From an uncultured Carboxylicivirga sp. (lineage in GTDB: Bacteria > Bacteroidota > Bacteroidia > Bacteroidales > Marinilabiliaceae), in assembly GCA_947503525.1 (NCBI GenBank), contig CANNEA010000002.1, forward strand, positions 1,116,001 to 1,180,000: a stretch of DNA of 64,000 nt, given 5' to 3'. A program made the position numbers and the translations under genes. Of the stretch, positions 1 to 8,808 are shown in pieces (the stretch's first letter is position 1; every line of letters begins with the position of its first letter). The notes below the pieces were generated by a model that saw only the letters and a program-made list of their open reading frames with translations, was not told the origin of the DNA and ran no database searches.

Positions 1-1
1 C

Positions 2-151
2 GGCCGTATTCTGGTAGAGCCAGATCTTTTCGGTTCGAATTATAGTCCATTGATTTTAAGATTCTGCTTAAACTTTGTTATACTTCCCAACGGTTGGTTG
101 TTCTACGGAAATGGTTTTGTTCCTTTCGGAGGTAGGTTACACTATTATTAA
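2..151 (+). CDS. C-terminal end of an unidentified protein (partial)
   Basis: A reading frame open at the left window edge runs for 49 codons and stops with TAA at 149-151. The tail is rich in aromatic and glycine residues and ends in ...FGGRLHYY. Alternating polar and hydrophobic residues with a terminal aromatic residue would suit the last strand of an outer-membrane barrel, but this is only an impression. It converges on the helicase gene with a 26-bp gap, which is a normal arrangement for two real genes. No family was recognised, and the frame could be open by chance. Confidence 0.35.
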   Translation, partial: GRILVEPDLFGSNYSPLILRFCLNFVILPNGWLFYGNGFVPFGGRLHYY

Positions 152-177
152 CTAGACAGGTAACTAATGCTACAAAA

Positions 178-2460
178 CTAAGGCAAAATTTTAAGTTTGG
201 CAAATTTGAGTAATAATTGTTTTTGCCCCGCATTTTTAAATAGTACGGTTGCTTTTTTATTGGGTTCAACTCCTTCAACATTAATAACCTTCCCTTGGCC
301 AAAGCGCTCATGTTCAACCATTACACCAGTAACGATTTGATCAGAAGATGCCGCATTAAAATTCAGCTTTATTTTCGCTTGTTCGTTTGAAGATGAATAA
401 TTCATTTTTATTTTAGGAGATTCACTACTTCTCGAAGATCCAAAACTTCGCGCAGCAGGTCTTTGAAATGTGGATGATTTGCTGCCTGCAATATCATCAG
501 GATTAAGTTCAAGAAAGGCCTGATCAATATCACCGATAAATCGGCTTGGACGGCTATAGGTCAGTTCACCATACTTGTATCTCGATCGGGCAAATGAGAT
601 GGTAGCATTTTCTTCTGCTCGCGTAACAGCTACATAAAACAAACGGCGCTCTTCCTCAAGTGCTTTTTCACTATCCACCGATTGTAGCGAGGGGAAAAGT
701 CCTTCTTCAACGCCAACTATGTATACATTTTTAAATTCAAGTCCTTTGGCTGAGTGAATGGTCATCAATGTAACCTTATCAATGTCTTCTTCACTTTCAT
801 TATCCTGATCGGTTAATAAGGATACCTCTTCCAAAAAGTTAACCAAATTTGGTTTTAAACCTTCTTCCTTTTTGGTGTCGCTAAAATCCTTAATCCCGTT
901 TAATAATTCATTGATATTATCAATTCGTCCTTGTCCTTCAATTGACTTATCGCCATGTAAATCATGCATTATTCCACTCGATGAAGCAATTTCTGCAGCA
1001 AGCTCATAGGCCGATAGTTGCTCAAGCTGCGCTGTGAACCGTGTAATTATGGCAACGAATGCATGCAGTTTTTTCAGAGTACCGGCATTGACTCCTAATT
1101 GCTGAGAACTAGAAGTTAATAATACATCCCATATGGTTTTACCGGAAGTGTCGGCTGCAACTACAATTTTATCCATTGTGGTTTTGCCAATGCCCCGTGC
1201 CGGATAATTAATGACCCGCTTTAAAGCTTCCTGGTCTGCAGGGTTAACAGTAAGTCTAAAATAGGCCAGCAAATCTTTTATTTCTTTACGCTGATAGAAG
1301 GAAAGGCCGCCGTATATTTTGTAAGGCAAGTTCTTTTTTCGAAGGGCTTCCTCAAATACCCTTGATTGCGCATTGGTACGATAAAGAATAGCAAAATCCT
1401 TAAAACTCTGTTGATGACGCATTCTTTTGTCAAAGATGTCATTCGTAATTAAGAAGCCTTCTTCAACATCAGAATAGGCCTTTAATATCTTAACCGGATT
1501 GCCTACCGCATTGTCAGAGAAGACATTCTTTTTAATCTGTCCTTGGTTTTTAGAAATGATGCTATTAGCAGCGTTCACAATATTCTGTGAAGAGCGATAG
1601 TTTTGTTCCAGCTTAAAAATATTATAACCTGGGTAATCGTTTCGGAAGTTAAGGATGTTTTCAATTTTAGCTCCTCTAAAACTGTAAATACTCTGTGCAT
1701 CATCGCCAACAACACAAATGTTTTTATGGATCTCTGCCAGTTTTTTTATTATCAGATATTGCGAAAAGTTGGTGTCCTGATACTCATCCACCATGATGTA
1801 GTCGTATTGACCCTGATACTTTTTAAGAACATCGGGAAAGTCACGAAACAAAATGTTTGTATTCAAAAGTAAGTCATCAAAGTCCATTACTCCTGATTTG
1901 AAACATTCACGCATGTATTGCGAATATATTTCGTAAACCATCGGAATTTGTGCAGCCTTGTCAGCTGCAATTCGATTAACATCCCTTGTATAGGCTACCG
2001 GTGCAATCAAATCATTTTTTGCAGCAGAAATTCTGGAGAGCACACTTCCCGGCTTGTAGGCTTTGTCATTCAGCTTCATTTTTTTAATGATGCTCTTGAC
2101 CAGATTTTTTGAGTCGGTGCTATCGTAAATGGTAAATGAAGACGGATATCCGAGGTGTTTCGATTCAAAACGTAATATGCGAGCGAATATTGAATGGAAG
2201 GTTCCCATCCATAAACTAGAAGCATTGTGCTGCCCAACAACAGTCGCAATTCGTTCTTTCATCTCTTTTGCAGCTTTGTTGGTAAAAGTCAGCGCAAGTA
2301 TTCGATACGGCTTTACACCTTGTTGCAACAAATGTGCAATACGATAGGTCAACACTCTCGTTTTTCCTGATCCGGCACCGGCAATAACCAAAGAGGGGCC
2401 CTTCGTCTCCACAACTGCAGCCCTTTGGGCTTCATTCAATTCTTCCAAATAATTTTGCAC
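178..2460 (-). CDS. pcrA: UvrD/PcrA-type ATP-dependent DNA helicase
   Basis: Superfamily 1A 3'-5' DNA helicase, 760 residues, used in nucleotide excision repair, removal of stalled RNA polymerase and replication restart. Visible motifs are the Walker A GAGSGKT at residues 28-34, the Walker B VDEYQDTN near residue 225, the GLEFKNVYIVG and VTRAEE motifs of the second RecA domain, and a C-terminal stretch (VEHERFGQGKVINVEG) matching the PcrA/UvrD Tudor-like domain that contacts RNA polymerase. Length is normal for the family. The start is GTG; the family N-terminus (YLEELNEAQRAAV) begins directly after it, so no upstream start is needed. It is transcribed alone and divergently from the T9SS client gene. 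Confidence 0.95.
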   Translation of the reverse strand: MQNYLEELNEAQRAAVVETKGPSLVIAGAGSGKTRVLTYRIAHLLQQGVKPYRILALTFTNKAAKEMKERIATVVGQHNASSLWMGTFHSIFARILRFESKHLGYPSSFTIYDSTDSKNLVKSIIKKMKLNDKAYKPGSVLSRISAAKNDLIAPVAYTRDVNRIAADKAAQIPMVYEIYSQYMRECFKSGVMDFDDLLLNTNILFRDFPDVLKKYQGQYDYIMVDEYQDTNFSQYLIIKKLAEIHKNICVVGDDAQSIYSFRGAKIENILNFRNDYPGYNIFKLEQNYRSSQNIVNAANSIISKNQGQIKKNVFSDNAVGNPVKILKAYSDVEEGFLITNDIFDKRMRHQQSFKDFAILYRTNAQSRVFEEALRKKNLPYKIYGGLSFYQRKEIKDLLAYFRLTVNPADQEALKRVINYPARGIGKTTMDKIVVAADTSGKTIWDVLLTSSSQQLGVNAGTLKKLHAFVAIITRFTAQLEQLSAYELAAEIASSSGIMHDLHGDKSIEGQGRIDNINELLNGIKDFSDTKKEEGLKPNLVNFLEEVSLLTDQDNESEEDIDKVTLMTIHSAKGLEFKNVYIVGVEEGLFPSLQSVDSEKALEEERRLFYVAVTRAEENATISFARSRYKYGELTYSRPSRFIGDIDQAFLELNPDDIAGSKSSTFQRPAARSFGSSRSSESPKIKMNYSSSNEQAKIKLNFNAASSDQIVTGVMVEHERFGQGKVINVEGVEPNKKATVLFKNAGQKQLLLKFAKLKILP

Positions 2461-2628
2461 TTCCTATTTCTTGAGATGAAAACTCGAATATGCAAAAATA
2501 TAAGTTCATTTGGGAAAATGAATTGAGGAGGCATTTTTTTATTCATTTTTGTGAAGATTGTTAAAGTGCCTAATCTCTTTTGTTTTGAGGTAATAAGTAT
2601 TGGGTTTTTACCGTTTAAAGAAATATTA

Positions 2629-2636
2629 TAGCTTTG
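2629..2636 (+). promoter_or_regulatory. Candidate Bacteroidota -7 element (TAGCTTTG)
   Basis: TAGCTTTG matches the Bacteroidota -7 consensus TAnnTTTG. It lies 42 bp before the ATG at 2679 and overlaps the upstream TTG at 2634, which argues that the TTG is not the start of the T9SS gene. A good -33 TTTG at the usual 19-21 bp spacing was not seen. Confidence 0.4.
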
Positions 2637-2678
2637 GATAAAAATGTAACATATAGGCCAATTTTAATTAATTTATTG

Positions 2679-3893
2679 ATGAGCCATCTTTTTAAGAAAC
2701 TTACTTTATTACTTGTTGTGGGTTGTTTACCATGGTATATGCATGCCCAAATAACTTCAAACGCTTTTTTCTCGGAGCAAACGGTTTATCCTAATGGGAA
2801 CAATGATCCGGTTTTTTACTATGCGGATATCAATGGAGCTCAATTAAGCATGACTTCAGTTACGAGTAGTACATTTACCTGGTATGCGTATAATGGCGCA
2901 AGCGGTACATTTGACAATGTGGTACAAACAGATGCCGGTACAACAATGTCAACATTGCTTACAATCGCTGAAAATGGTTATCGTGTTGAAGTGAATTCAG
3001 GTGCTGGCGCAGTGGATTATTATTGTTGGAATTTTGTCCCTGTCATACAATTAGATTCAATTGGAGTGCCGTCAGAAACTTGTAATAATGTACGACTTAC
3101 GGCCTATTCAAAATCAAAAACATTAGTATATTATAATCATAAAGATGATGGAAGTGCCATTAATGTTGATTATGGCTATTTATGGACATCAGTGCCAACG
3201 GGTCCAATGGATCAGGAGCAAGTTGATTCAAAATTGATAGCCGCACCAACGGATGATACCGAGTATAGTGTTGAACATGGTGCTAAATTTGCACCATCTT
3301 TAACTCCGGGTGTAGCAAGTTATGAATATGAATCTATAGCTGTTGAAGCTTCCTTTGAATATGAAACAGAAGGCACAGCTGATAACGAAGCAAAAGAAGG
3401 ATCGGCGCCTTTAGTGGTTCGTTTTTCGGATTCCTCATTAGGAAAGGTTTCGGATTGGGAATGGACCTTTGGTGAGGCAGGTAAAGATTTTGTGCCTGAT
3501 CCGATATTTACTTTTCAAAAAGCAGGAGAGTATCCGGTTGTTTTAATTGTTAAAAACCTGGATAGTGAGTGCGAATCAGAAACAGCTCCGGAAATATTTA
3601 CTGCCAATGAATTGGTAGTTAAAGTTCCCAACGCTTTTACCCCATTTAGCAGCCCTGGTCAAAATGATGAGTTTAAAGTACTTTATCGTTCGGTGAATAA
3701 GTTTAGTATGGTAATTTATAACCGCTGGGGACGAAAAGTGTATAGCGGTAGCAATCCAGCACAGGGATGGGATGGAAGAATCGGTAGCCAAAAGGCAGAA
3801 CCGGGCGTTTATTTTTATACCATAGAAGCGCAGGGATTTAATGAGGGAGAAAATTTAAAATTGGAAGGAGCCGTTCATTTAGTGGTGAATTAA
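2679..3893 (+). CDS. Type IX secreted protein with PKD domain and type B C-terminal sorting domain
   Basis: Predicted exported protein, 404 residues from the ATG. A signal peptide (hydrophobic LTLLLVVGCLPWYMHA) is followed by a domain of unknown function. A PKD-like fold comes next (APLVVRFSDSS ... WEWTFGEAG ... PIFTFQKAGEYPVVLIV), then an approximately 80-residue C-terminal domain with VPNAFTP, NRWGRKVY, WDGR and PGVYFYTI. The last domain is the gliding-motility-associated, type B T9SS sorting signal, so the protein should cross the outer membrane and attach to or leave the cell surface. A TTG 45 bp upstream extends the frame but overlaps a promoter-like element. Substrate or ligand is unknown; PKD domains are usually structural or binding modules. 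Confidence 0.85.
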   Translation: MSHLFKKLTLLLVVGCLPWYMHAQITSNAFFSEQTVYPNGNNDPVFYYADINGAQLSMTSVTSSTFTWYAYNGASGTFDNVVQTDAGTTMSTLLTIAENGYRVEVNSGAGAVDYYCWNFVPVIQLDSIGVPSETCNNVRLTAYSKSKTLVYYNHKDDGSAINVDYGYLWTSVPTGPMDQEQVDSKLIAAPTDDTEYSVEHGAKFAPSLTPGVASYEYESIAVEASFEYETEGTADNEAKEGSAPLVVRFSDSSLGKVSDWEWTFGEAGKDFVPDPIFTFQKAGEYPVVLIVKNLDSECESETAPEIFTANELVVKVPNAFTPFSSPGQNDEFKVLYRSVNKFSMVIYNRWGRKVYSGSNPAQGWDGRIGSQKAEPGVYFYTIEAQGFNEGENLKLEGAVHLVVN

Positions 3894-3908
3894 ATTAAAA
3901 GATACTTT

Positions 3909-3957
3909 AAAACAAAAGGGGTTGATCGTTATGATCAACCCCTTTTGTTTTTTATCC
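3909..3957. terminator. Bidirectional intrinsic terminator, 19-bp stem
   Basis: A perfect 19-bp inverted repeat (arms 3909-3927 and 3933-3951, loop GTTAT) starts with A-rich and ends with T-rich sequence, so it can terminate both the plus-strand T9SS gene (ends 3893) and the minus-strand EF-G2 gene (ends 3968). Confidence 0.85.
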
Positions 3958-3967
3958 AGATTAAATA

Positions 3968-6124
3968 TTAATCTTCGTTTTGCTCTGCTTCAAAGGCCTT
4001 CATTAGTTCAACCTGAATTTCTGGAGGTACTTTATCGTATTGAGAAAATGACATGTTGTAGAAAGCACGACCACCGGTAATACTACTTAATGAAGTAGAA
4101 TACTTGTTCATCTCCTTTAAAGGTACTTTAGCTTTAATTACTTCAAAGCCTTTTTCACTCGACATGCCTTCAATTAATGCACGACGTCCTTGAAGGTCAC
4201 TCATTACATCACCCATGCGATCACTAGGAACCTTCACCTCTACATCATATACAGGCTCCATAATCTTTGGCTTAGCATTTTTAAAGGCATCACTAAAGGC
4301 GTGACGACCAGCTAATTTAAATGAAATTTCATTCGAGTCAACCGCATGCATCTTACCATCATATATAAACACTCTGATATCACGAGCATAAGATCCGGTC
4401 AGAGGGCCTTCCTCCATTTTTTCCATTATTCCCTTGAGAATTGCAGGTAGGAAACGTGCATCAATAGCACCTCCAACAATACAGCTATTGTAAACCAATT
4501 TACCACCCCATGGTAATTCAACTACATCCGTATTCTTAACATTAAGTTTAATTTCCTGTCCGTCAATTTTCATTGTGGCCGGAGTCGGCATGTCTTCGTA
4601 GTATGGCTCAATAATCATATGCACCTCACCAAACTGACCTGATCCACCAGATTGTTTCTTATGACGATAATCAGCTCTGGCAATTTTCGTAATGGTTTCC
4701 CTATAAGGTATCCTGGGATTAAGGAATTCGATTTCTATTTTATCATTGTGTTCGATACGCCACTTCATAGTGTTCAAATGGAACTCACCCTGGCCGTGAA
4801 CAAGTATTTGCTTAAGCTCTTTTGAGTACTCTACACTTAAGGTTGGATCCTCTTCGTGTATGCGTTGCAATACTTCTCCAAGTTTTTCATCATCACTTTC
4901 GTTAACTGCGTTAATGGCAGCTCTGTATTTTGGATTTGGATAATCAATAGGATCAAAAATGTATTCAGTCCCTTTTTCATTAAGGGTATGGTTGGTGTGA
5001 GTTTCCTTCAATTTAACGGTTACTCCAATATCACCAGCAACTAATTCGTTTATTTTGTGCCTGTTATTTCCAGCAACACAATACATTTGAGCTATGCGCT
5101 CTTTGGCATTTCGGTTGGCATTAATTAAATCCATACCTTCCGTCACTTTGCCCGACATTACCTTAAAATAAGATACTTCGCCTAAGTGAGGTTCAATGCT
5201 TGTTTTAAATACGAAAATGGAAGTTGGTCCCGAAGGATCACATTTCACTTCAACTCCTTCGTTAGTCGAAGGTATTGGCATTTCAGATACGTTAGGAACA
5301 ACGTTTCCAAGAAATTCCATTAATCGGCGACCACCCATGTCTTTTTTTGCTGAAACACAGAATACCGGAAACATATCGCGAGCAATTAATCCTTTATGGA
5401 TACCTTGCCTCATCTGATCTTCATTTAAAGTGCCTTCTTCAAAGAAAAGCTCCATTAAAGGCTCGTCATTTTCGGCAGCCGCTTCAACTAAAGCATTATG
5501 TAATTCATTGGCCTTGTCTTTCTCACTGTCAGGAATCTCTAATATCTCTGGTTCTCCTCCGTCAGCAGCCCACTGGTACATTTTCATTTTCAATACATCA
5601 ATAACTGCATTGAAATCGTTTCCAACGGTAACAGGATATTGTACTACAATAACTTTATTGCCAAAAGTTTCGATCGCATTCTCAAGAGTTTGCTCGAAAT
5701 TGGCTTTCTCATGATCCAACTGGTTCATCAGAAAAATCACCGGCTTATTGTATTGCTCGGTATATCTAAATAAATTTTCAGTACCTACTTCAACTCCCTG
5801 AGTTGTATTCAAAAGCATTAAAGCGGTATCTGTAACGTTTAAAGAGGTGATTGCTCCACCAATAAAGTCATCCGAACCTGGGCAGTCCAGAATATTAAAT
5901 TTTCGACCCTGATATTCAGTAAACAATACAGATGAAAAAACCGAGTAGCCATATTCATGTTCAACCGGGAAATAATCTGACACAGTGTTGTTACTTTCAA
6001 TATCACCTCGTCTGCTAATAACACCACCTTCGAAAAGCATCGCTTCTGCAAGGGTGGTTTTACCCGAGCCGCTGCTACCAAGGAGCGCTAAATTTTTGAT
6101 TTGATCAGCCTGGTATACTTTCAT
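3968..6124 (-). CDS. EF-G2-type elongation factor G paralogue, probably GTPase-deficient
   Basis: Translation factor of the EF-G family, 718 residues with all five domains. The P-loop is GSSGSGKT (residues 16-23) rather than the canonical GHVDHGKT form. The G3 motif reads DCPGSDDF (80-87), so the catalytic His of DTPGHVDF is Ser84, and the G4 motif is NQLD (134-137) rather than NKxD. Domain IV keeps KKQSGGSGQFGEV. These features match the Bacteroidota EF-G2 paralogue, which in Bacteroides thetaiotaomicron has been reported to drive translocation without GTP hydrolysis and to accumulate during carbon starvation. The ATG at 6124 is preferred because the upstream 33 residues are unlike EF-G. It is not in a ribosomal operon, which also fits a second copy. 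Confidence 0.88.
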   Translation of the reverse strand: MKVYQADQIKNLALLGSSGSGKTTLAEAMLFEGGVISRRGDIESNNTVSDYFPVEHEYGYSVFSSVLFTEYQGRKFNILDCPGSDDFIGGAITSLNVTDTALMLLNTTQGVEVGTENLFRYTEQYNKPVIFLMNQLDHEKANFEQTLENAIETFGNKVIVVQYPVTVGNDFNAVIDVLKMKMYQWAADGGEPEILEIPDSEKDKANELHNALVEAAAENDEPLMELFFEEGTLNEDQMRQGIHKGLIARDMFPVFCVSAKKDMGGRRLMEFLGNVVPNVSEMPIPSTNEGVEVKCDPSGPTSIFVFKTSIEPHLGEVSYFKVMSGKVTEGMDLINANRNAKERIAQMYCVAGNNRHKINELVAGDIGVTVKLKETHTNHTLNEKGTEYIFDPIDYPNPKYRAAINAVNESDDEKLGEVLQRIHEEDPTLSVEYSKELKQILVHGQGEFHLNTMKWRIEHNDKIEIEFLNPRIPYRETITKIARADYRHKKQSGGSGQFGEVHMIIEPYYEDMPTPATMKIDGQEIKLNVKNTDVVELPWGGKLVYNSCIVGGAIDARFLPAILKGIMEKMEEGPLTGSYARDIRVFIYDGKMHAVDSNEISFKLAGRHAFSDAFKNAKPKIMEPVYDVEVKVPSDRMGDVMSDLQGRRALIEGMSSEKGFEVIKAKVPLKEMNKYSTSLSSITGGRAFYNMSFSQYDKVPPEIQVELMKAFEAEQNED

Positions 6125-6413
6125 AAAACTTGATTTTAAGAATTTGTTATTAAATTTTAGGTAATCTATGGGTATGTGTAAAATTAATAATATTTGAATA
6201 AGAATCAAGTTAAAGATGGCCAAAGTGAAATTGCAAAAGCTTATTTATTTTGGTTATAAAATATACCAGCTTTGAGTCAAGTAATATTGCCCATTATTCG
6301 CTGTAAGAATGACAAGTTAGGAAGTGATAAGTGGGCTGTTAAAGTTATTTAGTTGAAATTATGAGTTATAATACGTAATTTGATCAGATACATTCTAATT
6401 AACCTCACTGATT
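6125..6413. other. Intergenic region between EF-G2 and DUF190 genes
   Basis: A divergent AT-rich gap of 289 bp that must hold both promoters. No clear TAnnTTTG element, riboswitch fold, tRNA or short ORF was recognised. A near-match (GTAATTTG, one base short in spacing) lies at about 6375, ahead of the DUF190 gene. Confidence 0.3.
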
Positions 6414-6764
6414 ATGGTACTAGAAGGAGAAGCAATGAAGCTAAAGGTTATTATTGGGGAGGAAGGTATTGTATATCAACGACCATTGCACGAAGCTATC
6501 TTGTTTGCGGCAAAAAAATATAAAATGGCTGGGGTGACCATTTATAAAGGTATGCTTTCATATGGTGCTGATAGCATTATTAATAATGTTAAAGTTTTTG
6601 CTACTTCAAATGAGTTACCGGTCATTATAGAAATGGTAGATCGAGCAGAAAGAGTTTACGATTTTTCTGAGATTGTTTCCAAGCTCATGGATAAAGCCGG
6701 ATGTGGTGGGATTGTTTACGTTGAGAGTGTTGATGTGGTGGCTTACAAAAAAAGTACCGAGTAA
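6414..6764 (+). CDS. DUF190 family protein (PII-like fold)
   Basis: A 116-residue protein with the DUF190 pattern: LEGEAMKLKVIIGE near the N-terminus, RPLHEAIL, AGVTIYKGMLSYG and LPVIIEMVD. DUF190 proteins have a ferredoxin-like, PII-like fold and are thought to be small trimeric regulators. They are often next to the fluoride channel gene crcB/fluC, but no such gene is adjacent here. The start at 6414 retains the EGEA motif that belongs to the family; the internal Met at codon 8 would remove it. The function in this organism is not known. It lies 62 bp before the phosphatase-fold gene, so co-transcription is possible but not shown. Confidence 0.85.
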   Translation: MVLEGEAMKLKVIIGEEGIVYQRPLHEAILFAAKKYKMAGVTIYKGMLSYGADSIINNVKVFATSNELPVIIEMVDRAERVYDFSEIVSKLMDKAGCGGIVYVESVDVVAYKKSTE

Positions 6765-6826
6765 TTTCTATAACATCTTCGTTATGCTTTATGGTATGAT
6801 TATATTTGGCATCCAAATGTATTCTT

Positions 6827-8428
6827 ATGAAGAGCTATAGATTTATCCTATATATTATATTATCAGTTTGCTTTAGTGTATCTGCTTTTTCACAGCGACG
6901 TATTGCGTCTCAAAAACCAAAACTTGTGGTTTTTCTTCTGGTTGATGAATTAAGTACTGATCAACTGGTGGCTTTTCGCGATAAGTTTTCTGATGGAGGC
7001 TTTAATCGGATCATTGATGGAGGTTCTTTTTTTCGTCATGCATCATTCCCGGCAGGATCGGTTTATGCTGGTTGTAACTTGTCAACCTTTTACACCGGGA
7101 CTTTTCCAGCGACTCATGGGATTATTTCTGACAGATGGTTTGATCGTTTGAAATATAAGGAAATTAAAGCAACAGGATTTGATAAAGAAGCTGGTCTGAG
7201 ACCTTCTGTAGATAATCTTTTGGCTTCCACTCTTTCAGATGAGTTAAAATGGATGTATAACGGACAGTGTAAAGTTACATCCATTGGTTTTAATAACGAT
7301 ATTCTGGTTTGGACGGCAGGGCATAAGCCTGACTATATTTATTATGCAGATGCCACAACCGGAGATATTGTGCTTAATGCAGACTCGATTGAAACGCCTA
7401 TGCCGGATTGGGCCAATGAATTCAATACCAAAAAACTTCTGGACGTCTATTGCGATCGTCAATGGGGGCCTATAGCGGATCTAAAAAAATATCATCAACT
7501 AAAGTATTTTAGTGAAGACTTGCCGGAAGGACATAGTTTCCTGTATTCATTAAAAAAGACAAAAGGGAATGAACCTTACAAAATGGTGATGCAATCGCCA
7601 TATGGGAATAAATTAATTCGTGATTTTTCAATTGCACATATTTTGAATGAAGACTATGGTAAAGATGAAATTCCAGATATTATTACCATCCAGTTTACGG
7701 CTAAGTCAGCTATTCGAAGTAATGCATCTGCTTTTGAAGCCGAAACAGAGGATATGCTTTTACGTCTCGATCGCGAGATTGCAGATATGATCAATATTAT
7801 CGATGAAGAAGTTGGATTGGAAAATACCCTTATTGTTACTTCTGCAATAGGAGCTCCCGTGCGTTCAATGGAGGACAATGAAAGAGTGAATGTGTCCACT
7901 GGTTTATTTAATGGGAAAAAAGCAGCGTCTTTGCTTAACTTATATTTAATGGCATTGCATGGACAGGGAAAGTGGGTTCAAGCTTATCATGACGGACAGA
8001 TCTATTTAAATCATGAATTGTTGGAGCAATCTAAAATGTCCATTAAAGAGTTACTGGATCAATCAGCAAAATTTTTAATGCAGGTAGAAGGGGTGGCATA
8101 TGCCTTGCCTGCTGCAGAATTAATGGCTTCAACTTCTGATTTAGCATCGATGGAAAGTTTGAAATTAAATTATCATCCGAAACGTTCCGGAGATATAATG
8201 ATTAGGTTGCAGCCAGGTTGGAATGAGCAAATCGAAGGTGAGTCTCCGGTTAACAGACACTGGACAGATGCTCGATTACCATTGATCTTTTATGGATGGA
8301 AAGTGGGACGAAAGAATGTTTACCAATCTGTTTCAATGACAGATGTGGCGCCAACTATTTCTTCATTTTTGGAAATTCCTTTTCCTAATGGATGTGAAGG
8401 AAAACCCTTGAAGGAAGTACTTCCATAG
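6827..8428 (+). CDS. Alkaline-phosphatase-superfamily protein, predicted catalytically dead (PafA-like pseudoenzyme)
   Basis: Exported protein, 533 residues, with a signal peptide ending ...SVSAFS. The fold is that of the PafA-type alkaline phosphatases: KLVVFLLVDEL, FYTGTFPATHGII, RLDREIADMI and LPLIFYGW align with the family. Aligned by eye to PafA, Asp40 is the only metal ligand kept. The nucleophile Thr is Ala81, the Asp and His of DxxGH are Ser294 and Ser298, the Asp-His of TADHG are Ala340-Ile341, and the final zinc His is Arg483. The Lys/Arg pair that binds phosphate is Asn/Asp. The frame is intact and evenly composed, so this looks like a kept non-catalytic protein, not decay. The ATG at 6827 is chosen over an upstream TTG. 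Its role is unknown; it may bind a ligand in the periplasm. Confidence 0.85.
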   Translation: MKSYRFILYIILSVCFSVSAFSQRRIASQKPKLVVFLLVDELSTDQLVAFRDKFSDGGFNRIIDGGSFFRHASFPAGSVYAGCNLSTFYTGTFPATHGIISDRWFDRLKYKEIKATGFDKEAGLRPSVDNLLASTLSDELKWMYNGQCKVTSIGFNNDILVWTAGHKPDYIYYADATTGDIVLNADSIETPMPDWANEFNTKKLLDVYCDRQWGPIADLKKYHQLKYFSEDLPEGHSFLYSLKKTKGNEPYKMVMQSPYGNKLIRDFSIAHILNEDYGKDEIPDIITIQFTAKSAIRSNASAFEAETEDMLLRLDREIADMINIIDEEVGLENTLIVTSAIGAPVRSMEDNERVNVSTGLFNGKKAASLLNLYLMALHGQGKWVQAYHDGQIYLNHELLEQSKMSIKELLDQSAKFLMQVEGVAYALPAAELMASTSDLASMESLKLNYHPKRSGDIMIRLQPGWNEQIEGESPVNRHWTDARLPLIFYGWKVGRKNVYQSVSMTDVAPTISSFLEIPFPNGCEGKPLKEVLP

Positions 8429-8432
8429 TATG

Positions 8433-8807
8433 TTACTTACCGGCAATAGCTGAGTTGATGGATGATTTTATCTCAGTAATATTAAATGGTTTTCTAAAGT
8501 AATCCAGTATTAATCCACTTTCTAGTGCATGATTTATTTCTTCGGTAATTCCAAAACCGGTCAATATAAAAAACTTCTTTTCAGGATATTTTTCCTTCGC
8601 AATCTTAATAAACTCAATGCCATTCATTTTAGGCATTTTCATATCGCTTACAATAATTAAGGTGTCAGGATGTTTTTCTAATAATTCAAGCCCTTCAAAT
8701 CCATTAAAAGCCGTATGTACTTCAAATTGTTTCTTGAAATTAATGGCAAATAATTGAAGGTTAAGTTCCTCATCATCTACATACAATAACTTTACTCTAT
8801 TACTCAT
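8433..8807 (-). CDS. Single-domain response regulator (receiver only)
   Basis: CheY-like receiver domain of 124 residues with no output domain. The acidic pair is Asp11-Asp12, the phospho-acceptor is Asp55 in VSDMKMPKMNG, the conserved Thr lies in ILTGFG, and the Lys in FRKPFN. It starts 1 bp after the stop of the histidine kinase on the same strand, so the two are translationally linked and probably form a cognate pair. With no DNA-binding part it most likely acts through protein interaction or as a phosphate sink or relay. The gene converges on the phosphatase-fold gene with only 4 bp between stops. Confidence 0.92.
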   Translation of the reverse strand: MSNRVKLLYVDDEELNLQLFAINFKKQFEVHTAFNGFEGLELLEKHPDTLIIVSDMKMPKMNGIEFIKIAKEKYPEKKFFILTGFGITEEINHALESGLILDYFRKPFNITEIKSSINSAIAGK

Positions 8808-8808
8808 A

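Noticed and set aside
78-317. 79-codon minus-strand frame at the left edge
   Set aside because: It overlaps the helicase C-terminus in another frame and has no family pattern.
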